From Austropuccinia psidii (Eukaryota > Basidiomycota > Pucciniomycetes > Pucciniales > Sphaerophragmiaceae): a stretch of DNA of 64,000 nt. The position numbers and the translations under genes are program-made. The notes beneath the pieces were generated by a model, which was not told the DNA's origin, did no database searches, and saw only the letters and a list, made by a program, of their open reading frames with translations. The stretch lies in the NCBI GenBank assembly GCA_023105745.1, contig JALGQZ010000003.1, positions 71,894,696 through 71,958,695 of the forward strand, read 5' to 3'. Numbering within the stretch: the stretch's first letter is position 1; each line of letters starts with the position of its first letter. This document shows, in pieces, positions 12,677-23,800 of the stretch.

Positions 12677-13383
12677 AAATCTTTTTATTCTAAAAAAGGG
12701 GAAATATTTGATTATTTTTTGAAAAAAAGTAGATTATCACCTTGAATGCTGGGGGCTGCATTAAATTGAGAGGGGCATGTGGTATTCACACCAGTTCTTC
12801 CAGGGTTCAAATCCACAATGTCAAAGCAAAAAATTTAATCAATAATATATATATATATAAGAAGAAAATAAAGATGAAAAGTGAGAGATTAAAGTAAAAA
12901 TTTTCAGGAAAAGGGAAGAGAATTATATTAAAAAGAACAAAAATAAGTATTCCACTGGAATCCACATCAAATTTTACCTAGAGTCACATATTGCCTCAAC
13001 CCCATAACATGAATAATTCTATAGATATAATGGATTAAAGAAGAGAAATGATACTATACACTCTATACTAGGTACAAGAATATGATTAAAAATAATGCAG
13101 CTTGTTTAAATATTCAATATGAATAAAAATGTGTAAGATTACATAAGTGATACCATTACTCCTACAACATGATGTGTTACATCTCTTGACATAAGAAAAC
13201 ACTTACATATAAGCTAACATAGTGTTACATTGCTCAATCCCCCCTTAAACTACCATACCCCAACATTACAGGTATTATTTACAGATTAAATTTTACATAG
13301 AAAAATACTCAACTAAATACAGACCAAGGCTGTGAAGAAGAAAAATAAGGTTAGTAGAGATAAGAATACAGTTTTAAAAAATA

Positions 13384-13722
13384 GTGCAATAAACCAAACA
13401 TATGGTGCAATATCTGTATCAAATGACACCATTCCAAATTTAACTCCTAGAAAGCATTTCTCAAGGCTGTGCATAATAAGAATAAATTTTAATTAAAATA
13501 TCAGTATAATTCAAAACATATGGTGCAATTAACCAAAAATATGGTGCAATATCCTTAACAAATGACACCATTCCAAATTTAACCACTAGTAAAAATGTCT
13601 CAAGGCTGTGCACTGAAAATAATAAGGTGCAGAATGGTGCAATGAACCAAACATATGGTGCAATATCTTGATCAAATGACACCAGTTTTAATTTACCCAC
13701 CAGCAAAAATGTCTTGAGGTGG
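13384..13722 (+). repeat. Three imperfect tandem units of about 90 bp
   Basis: Units start at 13384, 13522 and 13634. Each has the core ACATATGGTGCAATAT, then AAATGACACCA, then CTCAAGGCTGTGCA or a variant. They sit just upstream of a TATA box, so they look like U3 enhancer repeats. Confidence 0.8.
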
Positions 13723-13774
13723 AATTTTTTCTAAGTCCCTTGTTTTTCAAAGGCTCTATGGAGGGCCCAAAAGG

Positions 13775-13782
13775 TATAAATA
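13775..13782 (+). promoter_or_regulatory. TATA box in the element C LTR
   Basis: TATAAATA, about 50 bp downstream of the tandem units and followed by a pyrimidine-rich stretch (CTCTCTCCCTG), a plausible Pol II start region. Confidence 0.6.
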
Positions 13783-14639
13783 AAGGGCCTCTCTCCCTGT
13801 TTTCCCCCCCATTCTTCTGATTCACACAATAATCTTGAGGATCAATCTATCCCTTCTCTAGTAGGATAATCTAGTATTATATTGAGAAAGATCAGTAGCA
13901 AGGCTCAGTATCTTATAGTATTATTTATGATTAATTAATGAAAGATATTTATAAAATTAATGAAAGAGCTTAATATTACTTAATAGTCTTACCATTATAG
14001 TAGTAGTGTTGAAGTAGTGTTTGAAGATATCATCATTAGTGATATTAGCAAATTTATCAATAACCTTTATTCATAAAAAGGATAAATCATCTTACCCTAA
14101 TGCCTCATATCCTAACCATTATGGATATATTGGATTATATTTATATTGATCCTAATAGTATTATATTACTATTATATTATTTATATCTTACCCTTATATT
14201 AAACAAAACCACCCTTGAAAAATTATAGCTAAATTGATAGTATTATTACATCACCTTTAAAAGTATTAATCAGCTATCAAGATTATTATTAATATTGATA
14301 GTGATCTTAAAAAATATTCTTTGAATATCTCAAGTATAGAAAGATAGAATCCTAGAAGAATTAATTAAAAAAATCAAATAATTCATAACAAGAAGTCAAG
14401 CAAACCTCAATTATCAAACAAATATTCACTATTACCATCATTATTATAGTTACCTTTTGTTGACTAAATGCTAGAAACTTCTGAAAAAAATTCTCTAATT
14501 GAAAAGCCACAAAACTAAATCATTGATTTTTGATCTGATGGAAAAGTGTATCTTTTTCAGTATATTTAGAGGGGCAGCTAATACACCTTAGCACCCATGG
14601 TTATTGGCTAATTTGGAAATTCAAAACAGACTCACAAAT

Positions 14640-15032
14640 AATTTTCCCCTCAAGGTACTGCTTATTATTTATATAACAACAAAAGTAGTTACCACAACAT
14701 GAGAATCTCCCAGCCCTGATATACAGAGTGAATGTTCTTGAGAGGAATCTTGATTTGGATAATACAGCACCTTTATGGATGTACAGGGTGTGTACAAGCA
14801 GTGTAGTGAAGTTTGGTGATCATACAGTTTCAGTCTTGTTAATCCAAATTGTATTTGCTGATTCCAACCTGTACAAGTATTAACCGGAGGTATTAATCAA
14901 CAAAGCTTGATGCATGTTTCCACAAGAAGATTTTCTGAAACTGCTTTCTGATATACATACTGGATTCTCTGGTTTCTTGAGTTTGACCGGGCTTAAGGCT
15001 GAATAACCTTACCCCTGATAGTGGCAGTGACA
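14640..15032 (-). repeat. Diverged B-like LTR remnant
   Basis: Follows the reverse complement of the first half of the B LTR with many changes: CCAGCCCTGAT, CCAACCTGTACAAG, TGATGCATGTTTCC, GATACATACTGGATT, then CCTTACCCCTGAT and the terminal TGACA at 15028-15032. The left edge is lost. It abuts a B-like pol fragment. Confidence 0.65.
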
Positions 15033-15416
15033 CCGCCCTGGCCAGATGGCCACTCTTCCTGATGCATTTTCATGTTGGGACAACATTTATCCAGAGAGGG
15101 GGAAGGATTTCATAAGCAATAATTCAATGAATTTTCATGAACTCATCAAGAAAGATGAAGTCCAACCCTCAAGACTCTTCATTCCAATTGGGATCTTTTT
15201 AAAATTTGAATAACTCAATTCAGAATTCATTATGGCAAGATCCTCAGTATAGAAGTACCCTGCAAGATTTGGGCAGAAATAAATCTGTTACAGATTATTC
15301 TCTTGATCCTTCCTCCCAACTTCTGCTTTTCAAAGATTGGGTGGTGGTCCCAAATGACCCCAAAACTCAACTCAGAATACTTCAAAATAGCCATGAATCT
15401 CCTCTAGCTGGCCATC
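15033..15416 (+). pseudogene. B-like pol fragment (end of RNase H to start of integrase)
   Basis: Starts at the tether (RPGQMATLPDAFS, 15034 on), continues PERGKDFIS, and has a readable block from 15206 with DYSLDPSSQLLLFKDWVVVP and HESPLAGHLSQ, the integrase zinc-domain start. It matches B at 22935-23320 with clear divergence. It is cut at 15417 by an LTR. Functionless remnant. Confidence 0.8.
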
Positions 15417-15824
15417 TGTCACAGGGGCTCTTCAAAGTGAAGAGGGCCCGGCACTCAGTAAACTGGGACTCACTTATGGAGGGCTCAAGGATATGATAAG
15501 AGATGAAATACACTTAAGAGTATAATATGATGTATTACTAATACAAGAAATAGAAGAAAAGAAGAAACAATAGAATAAGATTAAGAGAATAAAAGAGCCA
15601 ACCACAAAAAAGTCCAAGTCCACTGTTTCAACCTGTCAGAATGGAAAAAGAAGGGTTAATAAGGATACGGCCACCCAGCTCATACTGTACAGGCAAAGAA
15701 AGAAAAGGCAAAGACTAAATTAAAATTAAATAATTATAATACCCAAAATAAGGATAAGAATAATCATGAAATAATAAATAAACTAAATTAATTAACTGGG
15801 CAAAAGTTCCCAGGGGGGAGAAAG
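15417..15824 (-). repeat. B-family LTR, 3' half only, truncated by element F
   Basis: Plus strand starts TGTCACAGGGGCTCTTC and follows the reverse complement of the B LTR up to CAGGGGGGAGAAAG, where the F LTR begins at 15825. The other half should lie beyond the right edge of F, outside the window. It keeps the outer stem of the conserved hairpin (CTGGG/CCCAG). Confidence 0.85.
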
Positions 15825-17675
15825 TGTGAGCCTTAGAGGTATTTTCATAAACCCAAAAGACCACAAATGATAAATTAAGATACAAATATAAATAAAATAA
15901 AATTATTTATATTATAAGAATAAAATGAATTTATTTATATTCTAAAAATAAAAATTGAAATATCAATACAAACTTATATTTAAAAATCAAAATTTAATTA
16001 TAATTTAAAAATAAAATTACAATAAAATTTAAAATTATTAAAATGCATTTTTACTTGTAAAAATTAAGTAAGAATGAGTTTTTAATAAAAATGATCAAAT
16101 TAAAATATTTTTGGTAAAAAGATATATAAAGTGGGTTATAAATTTTTATCCAATAAATAAACATAAAGAAATGATCACACCATTGGATTCCTCAATAAAA
16201 ATAAAGTGGGGTCACCTCTGGAGGAACTTTCTGTAACTCAACTCTAAATAAGCTTAAATTAAGTTTTTAGTATTTTTGTACAAAAGTATGAGAATCCTCA
16301 AAACCTTAATGTAATTTGCACCACATGTGGTGTCAACCATCAATATTTGTGTTAAAATTGAGGTTTTGTGTTTCATTTAGAAGTTATGAGGAATTGAAGT
16401 ATTTTCAATTGAAATGTCAAAATGTGTGCATGTATTACATAAGTGAACTTTAATTTACATATGAGGAATCAATTATTACAGATTTGTAATTAAAAAATCA
16501 ATTGAATTACATATGTAAATTATAATTGTAATACATGATGAGGAATTAATGAAAAAATAAATTGGACAGATTAATTCTGGGGGGGAAAGACACTCTAGCT
16601 CTAAGGGGGAGCCAGACCCCCAAAATCCTTGCTGAATGGCGTGAGATGTCAAAATCCATGCAAAAATTCATTACTTTTGGCCTGGAATTGAGTCACAGGG
16701 TCTGTGATGCAATTAATGATGAGGTTTTGATACCAACCAGGGTAGTTTAAACTGCTGCCAAGACGGTAAAACTACCCTTAAGTTAAAACAATGTTAGTAA
16801 AAACAGTTGTAACTGGTTTCTACGCCTCTTACACATATTCTGAGGTGTTTTGAAGGCTATAGAACAGGTATTTCAATAGTAATAGCTGATTTAAGGGTCA
16901 AAATAGCTAAAAATAGCAAAAAATGGCTTAAACCAGCCCTTTTTTGGTCTAAACCAGGGTTCAATGATGCCATAATTGGCTTTTCTGTTGTCAGACTGTT
17001 TTTCACGACTGACAAGAGTAAATTTTACTTTTGGAGTAAGAAAATTGATATCTATAAAAGAATGTCTTCTTTGCCCCACTTTTCTCTTCATGTTAGAATC
17101 TTTTCCTTTTATAATTAGTTGAAACACTTTTAAACCAATCAATAAAATATTCCAACCACCCTTTTTATATAATTTTAAAACTTTTAACCACATGAATAAA
17201 TCATTATAATCATTGTTTGTAAATCTTATAATCATTTTTACCCCTGAACCACCGCAAAAGTGAATTAAAGCATCTTTCATCACTGTTAACTTTATCACTT
17301 TGTTTCCACATTCAGTCTGGTCATTTTTTGGGTGTGTTTTCTCTTTAAATATCCTTTTGAAGACTTTTTTCTTTAATTAATTGCTTGCAGTTCTTTGCTC
17401 AATTAATTCCAATTGCAATTGCTCTTGAAGAAATTTCTTTTGTAGCCTTAAATATCTTTTGTAAAGTATTTTTGGATGAATCTTTATTGTTGGTAAAACA
17501 ATAAATTCTTATTATATTATTGTTTTATACTTGCAAAGTTGAAAACAATGAAATTGGCGTGTTTTCTCTTTAAAAATCCTATTTTTACTATTTTTAAATA
17601 AATTTACCTTATACCAATTTTGAGGACAGCAAAGGTACTTCATATTTTATCAAATTTTCATATTCACACCTTACA
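15825..17675 (+). repeat. 5' LTR of element F (1851 bp)
   Basis: TGTGAGCCTTAGAGG...CACACCTTACA. Left flank GAAAG (15820-15824) is the candidate duplication; its partner is outside the window. Same family as 7393-9214. Reading frames at 16562-16750 and 16891-17298 repeat those of the other LTR copies in decayed form and are not regarded as genes. Confidence 0.9.
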
Positions 17676-17697
17676 TTTGGGGGCCCAGCCATGATAT
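17676..17697 (+). other. tRNA-type primer binding site of element F
   Basis: TTTGGGGGCCCAGCC follows the LTR at once. D and E have TTTGGGGGCCT at the same place (42491-42509 and 48640-48658, minus strand). TGG after a TT spacer is the complement of a tRNA CCA end; I cannot name the tRNA. Confidence 0.7.
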
Positions 17698-17900
17698 TTG
17701 ACCTGTCACATAATTGTTACCTTTTTTTAATTTTGTTTCTTATATTGAAAGATTTAAAAATATATGAAAAAATACTTATAATTCAAAAAATCCTTAGAAA
17801 ATAATTTCTTTTTATAATTATAAGTGAGGCTTTATTTTTTATTTCCCTTTTGAAAAACCTTTTTTTACTTAATTAATGGGCTTTTTTTCATCAATATTAG

Positions 17901-17975
17901 TGTCTGACAACATGGTAAGACAAGAAGATATTGAAACAGCCTCCACAGTTACTAGCATTGGTCCTGCAAGCACTG
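17901..17975 (+). pseudogene. Leader exon of F gag, first part
   Basis: After the acceptor-like ATATTAG the frame reads from TGTCTGAC with ATG at 17912 (MVRQEDIETAST) and stays open into 28265-28387 across element B. Matching exons start with TGT at 42005 (D) and 48111 (E). Split by B at CACTG. The product would be the N terminus of Gag; no domain recognised. Confidence 0.6.
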
Positions 17976-18738
17976 TGTAACAACCATCCATCAGGGGTAA
18001 GGGTATTCATTCATACACCCACTCAAACACCCCAAATCAGCAAATCCAGTATCTGCATCAGCATTCAGTTTCAGCAATCTTCATTCTGAAACATGCATAC
18101 AGCTTGGTACATCCATACAGCCTGTCAACACCTGTACAGGTTGGATTCACCCAATACAGTTTCAATACACCAATATGGAACTGTATAATCACTCAAATAC
18201 ACCAAACCTCTTGTACAGGTTCTGTACAGCTGTACAGGACCTGTATTGGCCAGACTCAATTCAATCATCAATTATTCTCATGAAAATTCTTCCTCTGGAT
18301 CAGGGCTGGTGATTCTCACATATACCAGCCCCTCTTTCTCCCCCCTGGGGACTTTTCCCCAGTTAATTAATTTAGTTTATTTATTATTTTATACTTATTC
18401 TTATCCTTATAATTGGGTATTATAATTATTATTTAATTTTAAGTTAGTCTTTGCCTTTTCTCTCTTTGCCTGTACAGTATGAGTTGGGTGGCCATATCCT
18501 TATTAACCCTTCTCTTTCCATTCTGACAGGTTGAAACAGTGGACTTGGACTTGTTTGTGGTTGGCTCTTCTATTTCTTACTCTTATTTCTTGTTGCTGCT
18601 TTTCTTATATTTATTCTTTAGCAATTTATCTTAACACTCTTCAGTGTGTTCCTTCTTACCTTATCTTTGAGCCCTCCATAAGTGAGTCCCAGTTTACTGA
18701 GTGCCAGGCCCTCTTCACTTCAAAGAGCCCCTGTGACA
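17976..18738 (+). repeat. 5' LTR of element B
   Basis: TGTAACAACC...CCCTGTGACA. Contains a TATA-like ATATA (18320-18324), a hairpin CTGGGGA-CTTT-TCCCCAG (18345-18362) and the primer segment CAGTTAATTAATTTA (18360-18374). A hydrophobic reading frame at 18531-18755 recurs at 28052 but starts with TTG and is probably not a gene. Confidence 0.95.
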
Positions 18739-18754
18739 TTAAATTAATTAACTG
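18360..18754 (+). promoter_or_regulatory. Self-priming pair: LTR segment and primer binding site of B
   Basis: No tRNA-type TGG site follows the LTR. Instead TAAATTAATTAACTG (18740-18754) is the exact reverse complement of CAGTTAATTAATTTA (18360-18374), 15 of 15 bases, and that segment lies 36 bp after a TATA-like box, near the expected mRNA 5' end. This is the arrangement of Tf1-type self-primed elements. Confidence 0.7.
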
Positions 18755-19500
18755 AAATTTGATTCTTTCTTTCATTCATTTTATTCATTTCTCTCATTCT
18801 TCAATTATGACCTTTTCATGATTTCATGATTTTTATGATTTTTCTCTCTCATCAATTTTCATCTCATTCATTTCATTCAAAATGGAAATTGATTCTTTTC
18901 TCATTTCAAAAATTCTGCTGACCATTTCATTTTTTTTCTTTATCACTCTCATTTCTCTTTTTGTCTGAATTCAGGTTTTTATCAGGCTATTTGAGTGGAA
19001 TTATTTGAGCTAATTGATTCATCATTCAGGGATTTTATTGATTTGGGGTATTCAGTGATTTTGGTTTTGAAACTTCTCAAATTTATTGATTGATTCCTCA
19101 AGACATTGATTTCACCTCAAGACTTTGATTTGACTCTGATTGAATTGATTGATTGACTTGACTTGATTCCTCAAGATAGCTGATTTATCCTCAAGATTTG
19201 ATTTGATTTATTGATTTGAATTTGATTCCTCAAGAAAATTGAATTGATTTTGAAGATATTGATTGAAATCCTCAAGACTTAATTGATTTTATTTTGATTG
19301 ACTTGATTTGACTTATTGATTGTAATTGATTGTTCATAAGAATTTGACTTTGTCATCTTCACTGTTCAAGATTTATTCATATTGATGCACTTCAAGACTA
19401 TTGATTGATTTCTCAAGTTCATCAAGATTCTTATTTGATTGTTTTGGTCAAGCCTTATTTTATTCAAAGTATAATCAAGTTTTATTTCATTTTATTCAAA
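18755..19500 (+). other. Untranslated leader of element B
   Basis: About 750 bp without a gene. Pyrimidine-rich up to 18980, then a degenerate run of TTGATTTGA and CCTCAAGA words (at least six CCTCAAGA between 19095 and 19280). It may hold packaging signals, but nothing specific is recognised. Confidence 0.6.
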
Positions 19501-20862
19501 ATGCCAGTTCAGCATAGTCCCCCAGCCAAAAATACTAGATCCCAAAGAATTCAAGCTGTTCTCACTCCTACAGCAAGGGCTCCTCTTGACCGCACACCAT
19601 CAGTTCATCAACTGAGTGCATATTTGGACAGAGGACCGCCAATGGAAGGAGCAGCACCCTCAAGAAGAGGTGGAGTGAAATCTAGAAGATCAAGATCTTT
19701 CTCTGGACTTTTGGGTGGCTACCCTGGCATGTCTGAAGGTGCAAGAGCAAGACAAGGGGAAGTTGAAGATGAAGAGGGGGAAGAGTTTGTGGAAGAGGAA
19801 GATTCTGGGGAAACTGAAGTGGCAGATGCCTTGGCAAATGCTCCAGAGGTGCCTCAGGTTTCTAATCTAGCCCTTTCTAGTCAACCTCTTGTCTCTCAAA
19901 CTGATCCAAGTCTCCTCAAGATGATGGAGCAGATGACTCAATTCATGGGGCAACTCACTCAAGCAGTTGCTCCCAGGGACAATTCCAAAGCCCCTGCTTT
20001 CAAGACTCCATCCATGAAGGCACCTGATTCTTTTGATGGTACTCAAGCTCATAAATTGAGAGGATTTATCCAATCCTCTCAATTAATCTTCCATAATGAT
20101 CCAGCAAATTTCTTCTCTGACAGGAAGAAAGTTCTTTACTCAACTTCTTCTCTCACTGGTAGAGCTGGAAAGTGGATTGAACCCTATCTCTCAAATATTT
20201 CCAATGAAGACCCTTCCTACCTCCTCAATAATTGGCCATTATTTGAATCTCAATTATTCACTCTGTTTGGTGATCCCAATGAAGTCAGGAAAGCTGAACA
20301 GAAGTTGAACAATTTGAGGATGAAGGAAAGTGGTCATGTTTCCTTGTACATTGCAGATTTCAGAAGCTTAATGTCAAGAATTGGAGATTGGGGGGAAAGA
20401 GCTTATATCCATGTTTACAGAAGAGGATTGGAATCAAGATTATTGGATAAGCTGGCTTCTCACCCTGGAACTTTCGATACTCTTCAAGAATTTATGGATG
20501 TCACCTTAGAATTAGACACAAGATATCATGAGAGGCAAAAAGAAAAGGGTGGCAATCAAGAGAAGAAGCCTCCAGTCATTGGATCCAGTCAATCTAGGCC
20601 CCCTCAAAACTCATCTTCAAAGAGGTCTCACCAGAAGAAGAACAAGAAGTGCAAGCAATTTCAAGCTTCAAAGGACAAGCCCCATGCTGCTCTCCTCAAT
20701 AAGGACAATAAATTAATTGGTTCTGAAAAGGAGAGGAGGATTAAAGAGGGGTTGTGTACTTATTGTGGTGGAAAGCACCCAATTGAAAAATGCTTCAAGA
20801 GACCTCAGAAAAAGCCTGGGTCATCATCAAGAGGCTTCCCTAGCAAGCAGGGAAAAGCCTGA
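19501..20862 (+). CDS. gag: Gag polyprotein of element B
   Basis: 454 codons from ATG 19501 (MPVQHSPPAKNTRSQ), the first Met in this frame; the frame is open upstream but without ATG. N-terminal third is basic then acidic (EDEEGEEFVEEEDSGETEV). The middle is the retrotransposon capsid domain (SFDGTQAHKLRGFIQSSQ, ...GRAGKWIEPYLSN, ...FTLFGDPNEVRKAEQKLNN). A Lys-rich linker leads to one zinc knuckle, CTYCGGKHPIEKC, matching C-x2-C-x3-H-x4-C; it has three residues before His where four are usual. Ends at TGA 20860. It forms the particle that holds RNA and Pol. Pol is reached through the heptamer at 20850. The frame is intact. Confidence 0.95.
   Translation: MPVQHSPPAKNTRSQRIQAVLTPTARAPLDRTPSVHQLSAYLDRGPPMEGAAPSRRGGVKSRRSRSFSGLLGGYPGMSEGARARQGEVEDEEGEEFVEEEDSGETEVADALANAPEVPQVSNLALSSQPLVSQTDPSLLKMMEQMTQFMGQLTQAVAPRDNSKAPAFKTPSMKAPDSFDGTQAHKLRGFIQSSQLIFHNDPANFFSDRKKVLYSTSSLTGRAGKWIEPYLSNISNEDPSYLLNNWPLFESQLFTLFGDPNEVRKAEQKLNNLRMKESGHVSLYIADFRSLMSRIGDWGERAYIHVYRRGLESRLLDKLASHPGTFDTLQEFMDVTLELDTRYHERQKEKGGNQEKKPPVIGSSQSRPPQNSSSKRSHQKKNKKCKQFQASKDKPHAALLNKDNKLIGSEKERRIKEGLCTYCGGKHPIEKCFKRPQKKPGSSSRGFPSKQGKA
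20850..20856 (+). promoter_or_regulatory. -1 ribosomal frameshift heptamer G_GGA_AAA
   Basis: In the gag frame the codons are CAG GGA AAA GCC TGA. The heptamer GGGAAAA fits X_XXY_YYZ. Slipping by -1 continues AGC CTG AGT GGG, which is the pol frame and is open to the protease. Only GCC separates it from the stop. A downstream stem or pseudoknot was not worked out. Confidence 0.75.
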
Positions 20863-23800
20863 GTGGGAATCATGATGTGTTCAATGGTTCTCACTTATTT
20901 CCTTCAAGAGCACAATTGTGCACTCTGAATACTAGTGTCAAGAAATCTTTAGAATTTCTTATTTTCTCTTCTGTTGCTGATATTTTTTATAGTATTCTCA
21001 TTGATTCTGGTGCTACAAACTCTTTTATTACAAAGAATTTTGTTCTCAAGTACTCATTGACTCTGTCAGAGCTCCCTGAAAAGATTCCTCTTTTCATTTT
21101 GGATTCTAATGAATCCCCTGCCTTGTTCATCACCCATTATACCAAGTGGGTAGTTGACTTGCCTTCCTTCCCAAGCTTTGAATGGGACTTTTTTTATCAT
21201 AGATTCACCCAAGGGAGAAGACCTGATATTGGGCTATGATTTTCTTTACCGTTTTAATCCCATTATTGATTGGAAAAATGGATTGATCACCTATGATTCT
21301 AGTGGTATTATTCCTTCTACTAGTAATGACTTAGCCACTGCTGTCAACAGTGTTGCTCTGGTCGGTGAACTGAAGACACCTTCCCTTCCTTCTTCTGTCC
21401 ATATCCCTTCCATTATTCCCTCTCGGTCATTACTTCCATCAAGAGATGAAGTCTTCAAAGAGATAAAGGATGTTGGAGAAGATGTTGCCGTATCTTCACT
21501 TCATCTCTTTCAAGGGGATATGGACCTTCCTCCCTTATCTTTTCATGCATCCCTGGAGGAGAAGTGGGATGAGGAGGAAGAGCCAGAAGAAATTGAAACT
21601 GTGTTGAAGGTTGTTCCTCCTGCTTATCACCAATATTTGGATGTATTCTCCAAGGTGAAAGCAGAGAAACTTCCTCCACACCGCGCCTGTGATCACCATA
21701 TTGAATTGGAGGGTCTTCTACCTCCAATTGGTGTTATCTACTCATTATCAAATCAAGAGTCAGAAACACTGCGGGCCTACATTTCAGAGAATGTAGAGAA
21801 AGGTTTCATTAGACCAAGCTCCTCTTCAACAGGAGCACCTGTCCTTTTTGTCAAGAAAAAGGATGGAGGTCTTCGTTTGTGTGTTGACTACCGCAAACTC
21901 AATGCTGTCACTAGGAAGAACAGATACCCTGTTCCTCCTATGAACCAGCTTCTTACCATATTCAACGGTTCCACTATCTTCTCCAAGATAGATTTGTGTG
22001 GTGCATATAACCTTCTGAGAATCAAAGAGGGGGATGAGCACTTAACTGCCTTTAGAACCAAATATGGCAGTTATGAGTATTTGGTCATGCCATTTGGTTT
22101 GACCAATGCTCCTGCTTCTCTCCAAAATCTAGTAAATGATATCTTTGCAGATTTTCTGGATGTGTTTGTTGTGGTTTATCTAGATGATATTATGGGTTTT
22201 TCCAGTTCTGAGGAGGAACATGTCAAACATGTGGCCTCTGTTCTCCAAAGACTGAGGGACAATAATCTGTTTGCCAAAGCCTCCAAGTGTGTATTCCATG
22301 CCTCAAGTGTGGAATACTTGGGCTATGTTGTTTCAAGTGATGGCCTCAAGATGGATTCTTCAAAGGTTAAGCAAATCCTCAATTGGCCTCAGCCCAAAAA
22401 CATCAAGGCTCTTCAATCCTTTCTTGGCTTTGCCAATTTTTATCATTGTTTAATTAAAAACTATTCCAAAAAAATCACTTCTCTCACTTCCCTTCTCAAG
22501 AAAGATTCTCCTTTCATCTTCAATGAGGAAGCTCTTAGTCAGTTTCAAGCACTCAAAGAAGCCTTCACCTCTGCTCCTATCTTATCCCATTTCAATCCAT
22601 CTCTACCTACTATTGTAGAGACTGATGCTTCTGATTATGCATTGGGCGCCGTACTGAGTCAGGTGAATGACTCTGGAAAGCATCCCATTGCATTTGATAG
22701 TTGCAAGCTCTTACCAGCGGAACTAAACTATGAAATTCATTACAAGGAACTCCTTGGCATAGTTTGGGCTCTCAAGCGCTGGAGGGCATTTCTTCTTTCT
22801 CTTTCCAATCCTTTTGAGGTCTTGACAGACCACTCTTCCTTGCAGTATTTCATGTCTTCCAAAGTTCTTACTTGTCGTCACGCCCGTTGGGCTGAATTTC
22901 TCTCAGAATTTCATTTCACTATCACTTACCGCCCAGGCAGGCTGGCCACTTTACCAGATGCCTTGTCACGTCGGTACGACGGGTACCCAGAGAGGGGGGT
23001 GGACTTCATCAGCAAGAATCCTCATAATTTTCATCAAGTACTTAAGCAAGATGGAATTCAAGAGTCAAGATTCTTCTCAATCAAAGTGGAAATTTTCTCA
23101 GATTTAGTGGACAAGATTCAAAAAGAAGTATGGCAAGACAAAGACTATAAAGAAATACTCAAGCAACTAGCAAGAGGTGAATCAGCTCCAGATTATTCTC
23201 TTTAACCTCAAGCCAAGTTATTATTATTCAAAGATAGAGTGGTAATCCCAAGCAATGAAGAACTTCAACTCAATATTCTTCAAAAGCGTCATGACTCACC
23301 ATTGGCTGGCCATCCTGACCAGGAGAAGACCCTCAAGCTCATCAAGAGGGATTTTTATTGGGCTGGCATGAATCAATTCATCAAGGACTATGTGTCCTCA
23401 TGTCCGCAATGTTCAAGAAACAAGAACATTCATCACAAGAAGTTTGGATTACTCAAGCCTCTTTCAATTCCGTCTGGTCCTTGGAATTCATTATCAATGG
23501 ACTTCATCACTCAATTGCCACTGTCAAACAACTTTGATTCAATTTTAGTAGTTGTGGACAGATTCTCAAAAATGGCAATCTTCATTCCAGCTTATGGCAC
23601 AATCACTGCTCTGGATTTAGCTCAAATCTTCATTAGTCATGTATTTTCCAAGCATGGACTTCCAGCCAGTATTGTAAGTGATAGAGGATCCTTATTTGTT
23701 TCATCGTTTTGGACTCAATTGTGTCAGCAGCTTAAGATATCAAGAGATCTTCCAACTGCCTTTCACCCTGAAACAGATGGACAGACAGAGAGGGTAAATC

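Larger units (their letters stand above)
12709..14500 (+). repeat. Probable 3' LTR of element C (right edge uncertain)
   Basis: Begins after a purine-rich run AAAAAAGGGGAAA (12692-12704) that follows the integrase tail. It contains an AT microsatellite (12847-12860), three promoter-type tandem units (13384-13722) and a TATA box at 13775-13782, the layout of U3 then R-U5. The right edge is not fixed because no second LTR copy is available; sequence after about 14560 changes to B-like material. Not coding. Confidence 0.55.

Noticed and set aside
12768..12835. Possible tRNA or tRNA-derived SINE (GGGTTCAAATCC resembles a B box)
   Set aside because: The T-arm does not pair well and no A box or acceptor stem could be built.
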